From Chlamydiales bacterium (GTDB taxonomy: Bacteria > Chlamydiota > Chlamydiia > Chlamydiales > JAACFD01), in the NCBI GenBank assembly GCA_009937555.1, contig JAACFD010000107.1, positions 1-6,876 on the forward strand: a DNA stretch of 6,876 nucleotides. Reading direction: 5' to 3'. Position numbers and translations under genes: made by a program. The notes below the pieces were generated by a model that was not told the origin of the DNA, did no database searches, and was given only the letters and a program-made list of their open reading frames with translations. Shown here piece after piece: positions 6,025 to 6,876 of the stretch. Position 1 is the stretch's first letter; each line of letters opens with the position of its first letter.

Positions 6025-6876
6025 TTAACCAACCTTTTTAGCCCTTTTAAAATCTAAAACTCCCGTAGAAGAGATATAGACATCTTTTAGCTCCTCTTGT
6101 TTGAGGTAGGCATTTGTGTAGTAATACAATGGCACAATAGGCATGTCTTTAACAAGAATCTCTTCTGCCTGCATTAAAGTCTTCTCTCTCTGGGCCCAGT
6201 CTGTCTCAAACGATGCTTGATTTAAAAGAGTGATAAACTTCTCATCTTCCCAAAAAGTATGGTTATTAATTGAAGTCTTATACTTAAAAAGCTCTAAAAA
6301 GTTCATAGCATCGTCAAAACTAGCAATCCATCCAAAGCGCCCTACTTGGTACTCTCCTTTTGAAAGTTTGGTTAGATACTGCTTCCATTCTAGAGTTTCA
6401 ATCACAACAGGAATGTTAAACAAAGCTTCCCATTGCTGTTTTACTTCCTCAGCAATACTTTGGTGGTCACTTGAGTTATTAATGGTAATCACTACTCTAG
6501 GGAAAGATTCTCTTGTCCATCCCTCTTGCTTCATGCCCTCTTCAAAAAGCTTGCTAGCTAAACTAGTAGAACCATCGACAAAAAAAGCCTGCTTAAAAGG
6601 GTGCTTTTCTGTTGGGGGAATAATTCCTGTAGCGGGTAGATGCTTTGAAGTCTCCTGCCCTTCTAGCAGCTTAGCTCTGTTCAGACCATAAGAAAGCGCT
6701 TGCCGGATCTTTAGGTTATTAAATGGCGCTTGATTTATATTAAACATATACCAATAAGAGGCGCTAATAGGGTAACTTTGAAAGTCCTTTCTGTCTTTCA
6801 GCTTTTGAAAATAGTCCATTGGAAGTTGTGAAATTGGAGCTCCTGCCCAGTCTAGTTTTTTATCTTCGTAAAGAGC
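6025..6876 (-). CDS. oppA: OppA-type peptide-binding protein, C-terminal part; 5' end beyond window
   Basis: OppA captures peptides outside the inner membrane and delivers them to OppB-OppC. The frame is open to the right edge; 283 residues of what is usually a protein of about 520-550 are visible. The ATG at 6817-6819 is internal, because the 19 codons before it continue a family motif (DWAGAPISQLP). Next come YWYMFNINQAPFNN (visible residues 41-54) and KIRQALSYGLNR (56-67), the conserved lobe-II stretch of solute-binding family 5. The C-terminus has PIVPLYYYTNAYL and a final VLDFKRAKK typical of OppA proteins from chlamydiae and Gram-positive bacteria. Signal peptide and lipobox lie outside the window, so I cannot say whether it is a lipoprotein. 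Which peptide is bound cannot be inferred here. The TAA at 6027-6025 is followed at once by an inverted repeat. Confidence 0.94.
   Translation of the reverse strand, partial: ALYEDKKLDWAGAPISQLPMDYFQKLKDRKDFQSYPISASYWYMFNINQAPFNNLKIRQALSYGLNRAKLLEGQETSKHLPATGIIPPTEKHPFKQAFFVDGSTSLASKLFEEGMKQEGWTRESFPRVVITINNSSDHQSIAEEVKQQWEALFNIPVVIETLEWKQYLTKLSKGEYQVGRFGWIASFDDAMNFLELFKYKTSINNHTFWEDEKFITLLNQASFETDWAQREKTLMQAEEILVKDMPIVPLYYYTNAYLKQEELKDVYISSTGVLDFKRAKKVG

Noticed and set aside
6230..6691. 153-codon plus-strand open frame opposite oppA
   Set aside because: It lies wholly antisense to a clearly conserved OppA reading frame, has no recognisable domain, and its composition looks like a shadow of the coding strand.
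6817..6819. ATG as a true start of a short OppA
   Set aside because: The frame continues upstream to the window edge and encodes the conserved WAG...LP motif, so this is an internal Met of a longer gene.
1..6876. Mobile element, phage, toxin-antitoxin, CRISPR or tRNA content
   Set aside because: Nearly every base belongs to seven well-known core or transport genes, and I saw no terminal repeats, arrays or cloverleaf sequence in the two gaps.

Overview
All real genes in this window lie on the minus strand, so transcription runs from the right edge to the left. In that order they are oppA (3' part only), oppB, oppC, oppD, oppF, recR and bamA (5' part only). The DNA is AT-rich and densely packed. 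The only gaps between genes are 107 bp (oppA-oppB) and about 97 bp (recR-bamA). Everything else abuts or overlaps within a few bases.

The likely host is a member of the Chlamydiae, probably an environmental lineage rather than Chlamydia itself. Three things suggest this. The recR-bamA (omp85) adjacency is, as I recall it, typical of chlamydial genomes. The RecR Toprim segment has the divergent form I associate with chlamydial RecR, with Ala where most RecR proteins have the first Toprim Glu. The BamA POTRA region and OppA also look chlamydial to me. This is recognition by eye, not a search result.

Right part (4061-6876): the end of a solute-binding OppA, then the two permease subunits OppB and OppC of an oligopeptide/dipeptide ABC importer. 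A 9-bp perfect inverted repeat lies 2 nt after the oppA stop and may set the ratio of oppA to oppBCDF message. oppB, oppC and oppD share one reading frame and are separated only by stop codons.

Middle part (2080-4057): the two ATPases OppD and OppF. Each has all ABC motifs intact and a C-terminal four-cysteine motif with identical spacing, of the kind that binds an Fe-S cluster in this family. oppF overlaps recR by ATGA. recR therefore looks like the last cistron of the opp transcript.

Left part (1-1483): a short non-coding gap with a good candidate sigma-70-type promoter (TTGAAA, 17 bp, TATATT), then bamA, the outer-membrane protein assembly factor. Its signal peptide, five POTRA domains and the first barrel residues are in view before the edge. 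Import of peptides (opp), recombinational repair (recR) and outer-membrane assembly (bamA) have no obvious shared function; the grouping looks like genome packing.

I found no RNA genes, CRISPR arrays, mobile elements or convincing rho-independent terminators. I see no sign of a previously undescribed system. The points most worth checking are the opp-recR junction, the oppA-oppB hairpin, and the divergent Toprim residue of RecR.
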